Shown in pieces: positions 63,501 through 64,000 of a stretch of DNA of 64,000 nt; within the stretch, counting starts at the first letter, position 1; the number at the start of each line of letters is the position of its first letter. The position numbers and the translations under genes were made by a program. The stretch is from Nemertoderma westbladi (Eukaryota; Xenacoelomorpha; Nemertodermatida; Nemertodermatidae), in NCBI GenBank assembly GCA_032718475.1, contig JAUCBJ010007037.1, positions 44,545 through 108,544 on the forward strand. Direction: 5' to 3'. The notes below the pieces were generated by a model that saw only the letters and a program-made list of their open reading frames with translations, did no database searches and was not told the origin of the DNA.

Positions 63501-64000
63501 TGTAAAGGTTCGGCCTGTGTTCCAATACTGTTTAGTAAAACTTATGTCGAAAGTAAATAAATTTTATGAGTTAGTTGGTGACATGTTTCTTTCTAGGAGG
63601 TAAAACCATACTGGTTTTATAGAAACTCAAGTCCATTCCTGTGCAAAAACCCTCCATAAAACCTCTACAAAGCAGCATTGCATTGTGTTGTGTAAGCATT
63701 CATTCTTACTGAAAGATAGCAGTAACAGTATCACATATTATTATAAATAAATAATTTGGTTTTTTCGTGTTTAAATAAATTATAATTAATAAATAAATAT
63801 TGCCATGTAACTACAACTCGTTTCATCCACGGTGACCCCGGTTACCACGGTTACCACGGTGTTCAGCATTTAAGTTGTTCCACCCTCGTATTCCATTCCC
63901 CTACTGAGTGCGAATGTTTACCATTTATTGGTCTTTTTTTACATAAAAATCGACAAGCGGCCTTTAGGGAGGAGTTAATGTAGATACTCGTATAATAAAA
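63501..64000. other. Unassigned right edge
   Basis: AT-rich. A short repeat of GGTTACCACGGTTACCACGG lies at about 63838-63859. No gene. Confidence 0.5.

Overview
The window looks like repeat-rich nuclear DNA of an invertebrate animal. The reasons are two BEL/Pao-type LTR elements (a group known only from animals), many APE-type LINEs, Gypsy elements, hAT-like and TTAA-target DNA transposons, a tRNA-like SINE and one gene with a spliceosomal intron. I cannot name the species. Nothing in the window looks bacterial, and no operons or CRISPR arrays are present. About three quarters of the window can be assigned to mobile elements.

Layout. 1-10203: a LINE (called LINE A here) with an inverted 5' half, split by a complete BEL element (BEL-1, 195-7540, 5-bp target duplication GAGTG). 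BEL-1 has gag and two small ORFs but no pol. 10206-15392: decayed LINE pieces, poly-G/poly-C tracts and GACA/TGTC microsatellites. 15393-16716: the only likely host gene, a two-exon secreted protein with a possible aerolysin-type beta-pore-forming fold. 17927-22716: an apparently intact two-ORF CR1-like LINE. 22924-48931: one old Gypsy element (Gypsy-1) carrying four later insertions: a reversed Gypsy-2 (23586-28676, duplication GTATA), a reversed LINE A (31326-32970, 19-bp duplication), a pol-deleted BEL-2 (34061-45868, duplication CCCCC) and LINE C inside its 3' LTR (46139-48898). 49390-50001: an L2-like LINE end. 51499-62060: another LINE A copy, split at a TTAA site by a 9.05-kb terminal-inverted-repeat element (52870-61922). 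That element holds a Gypsy-3 relic (itself split by a 1,074-bp hAT-like element with 8-bp duplications), a LINE A tail, and a CR1-like LINE interrupted by LINE A. 62351-63205: a 14-copy 50-bp minisatellite and a G-rich heptamer array. About 63343: a tRNA-like SINE head.

How the parts relate. The two BEL elements are the most interesting components. Their LTR pairs are nearly identical, their gag frames are long and open, and reverse transcriptase and integrase are missing, so they most likely moved using enzymes supplied by a relative. BEL-1 adds a 63-residue ORF joined to gag by an ATGA stop-start overlap, a 299-residue protein with two CCHC knuckles and a basic tail, and LTRs packed with UUCG-capped hairpin repeats. 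LINE A left at least seven copies or fragments here and served as target for BEL-1 and the TTAA element, so the insertion order can be read directly. All family names come from motifs read by eye; no database search was possible.
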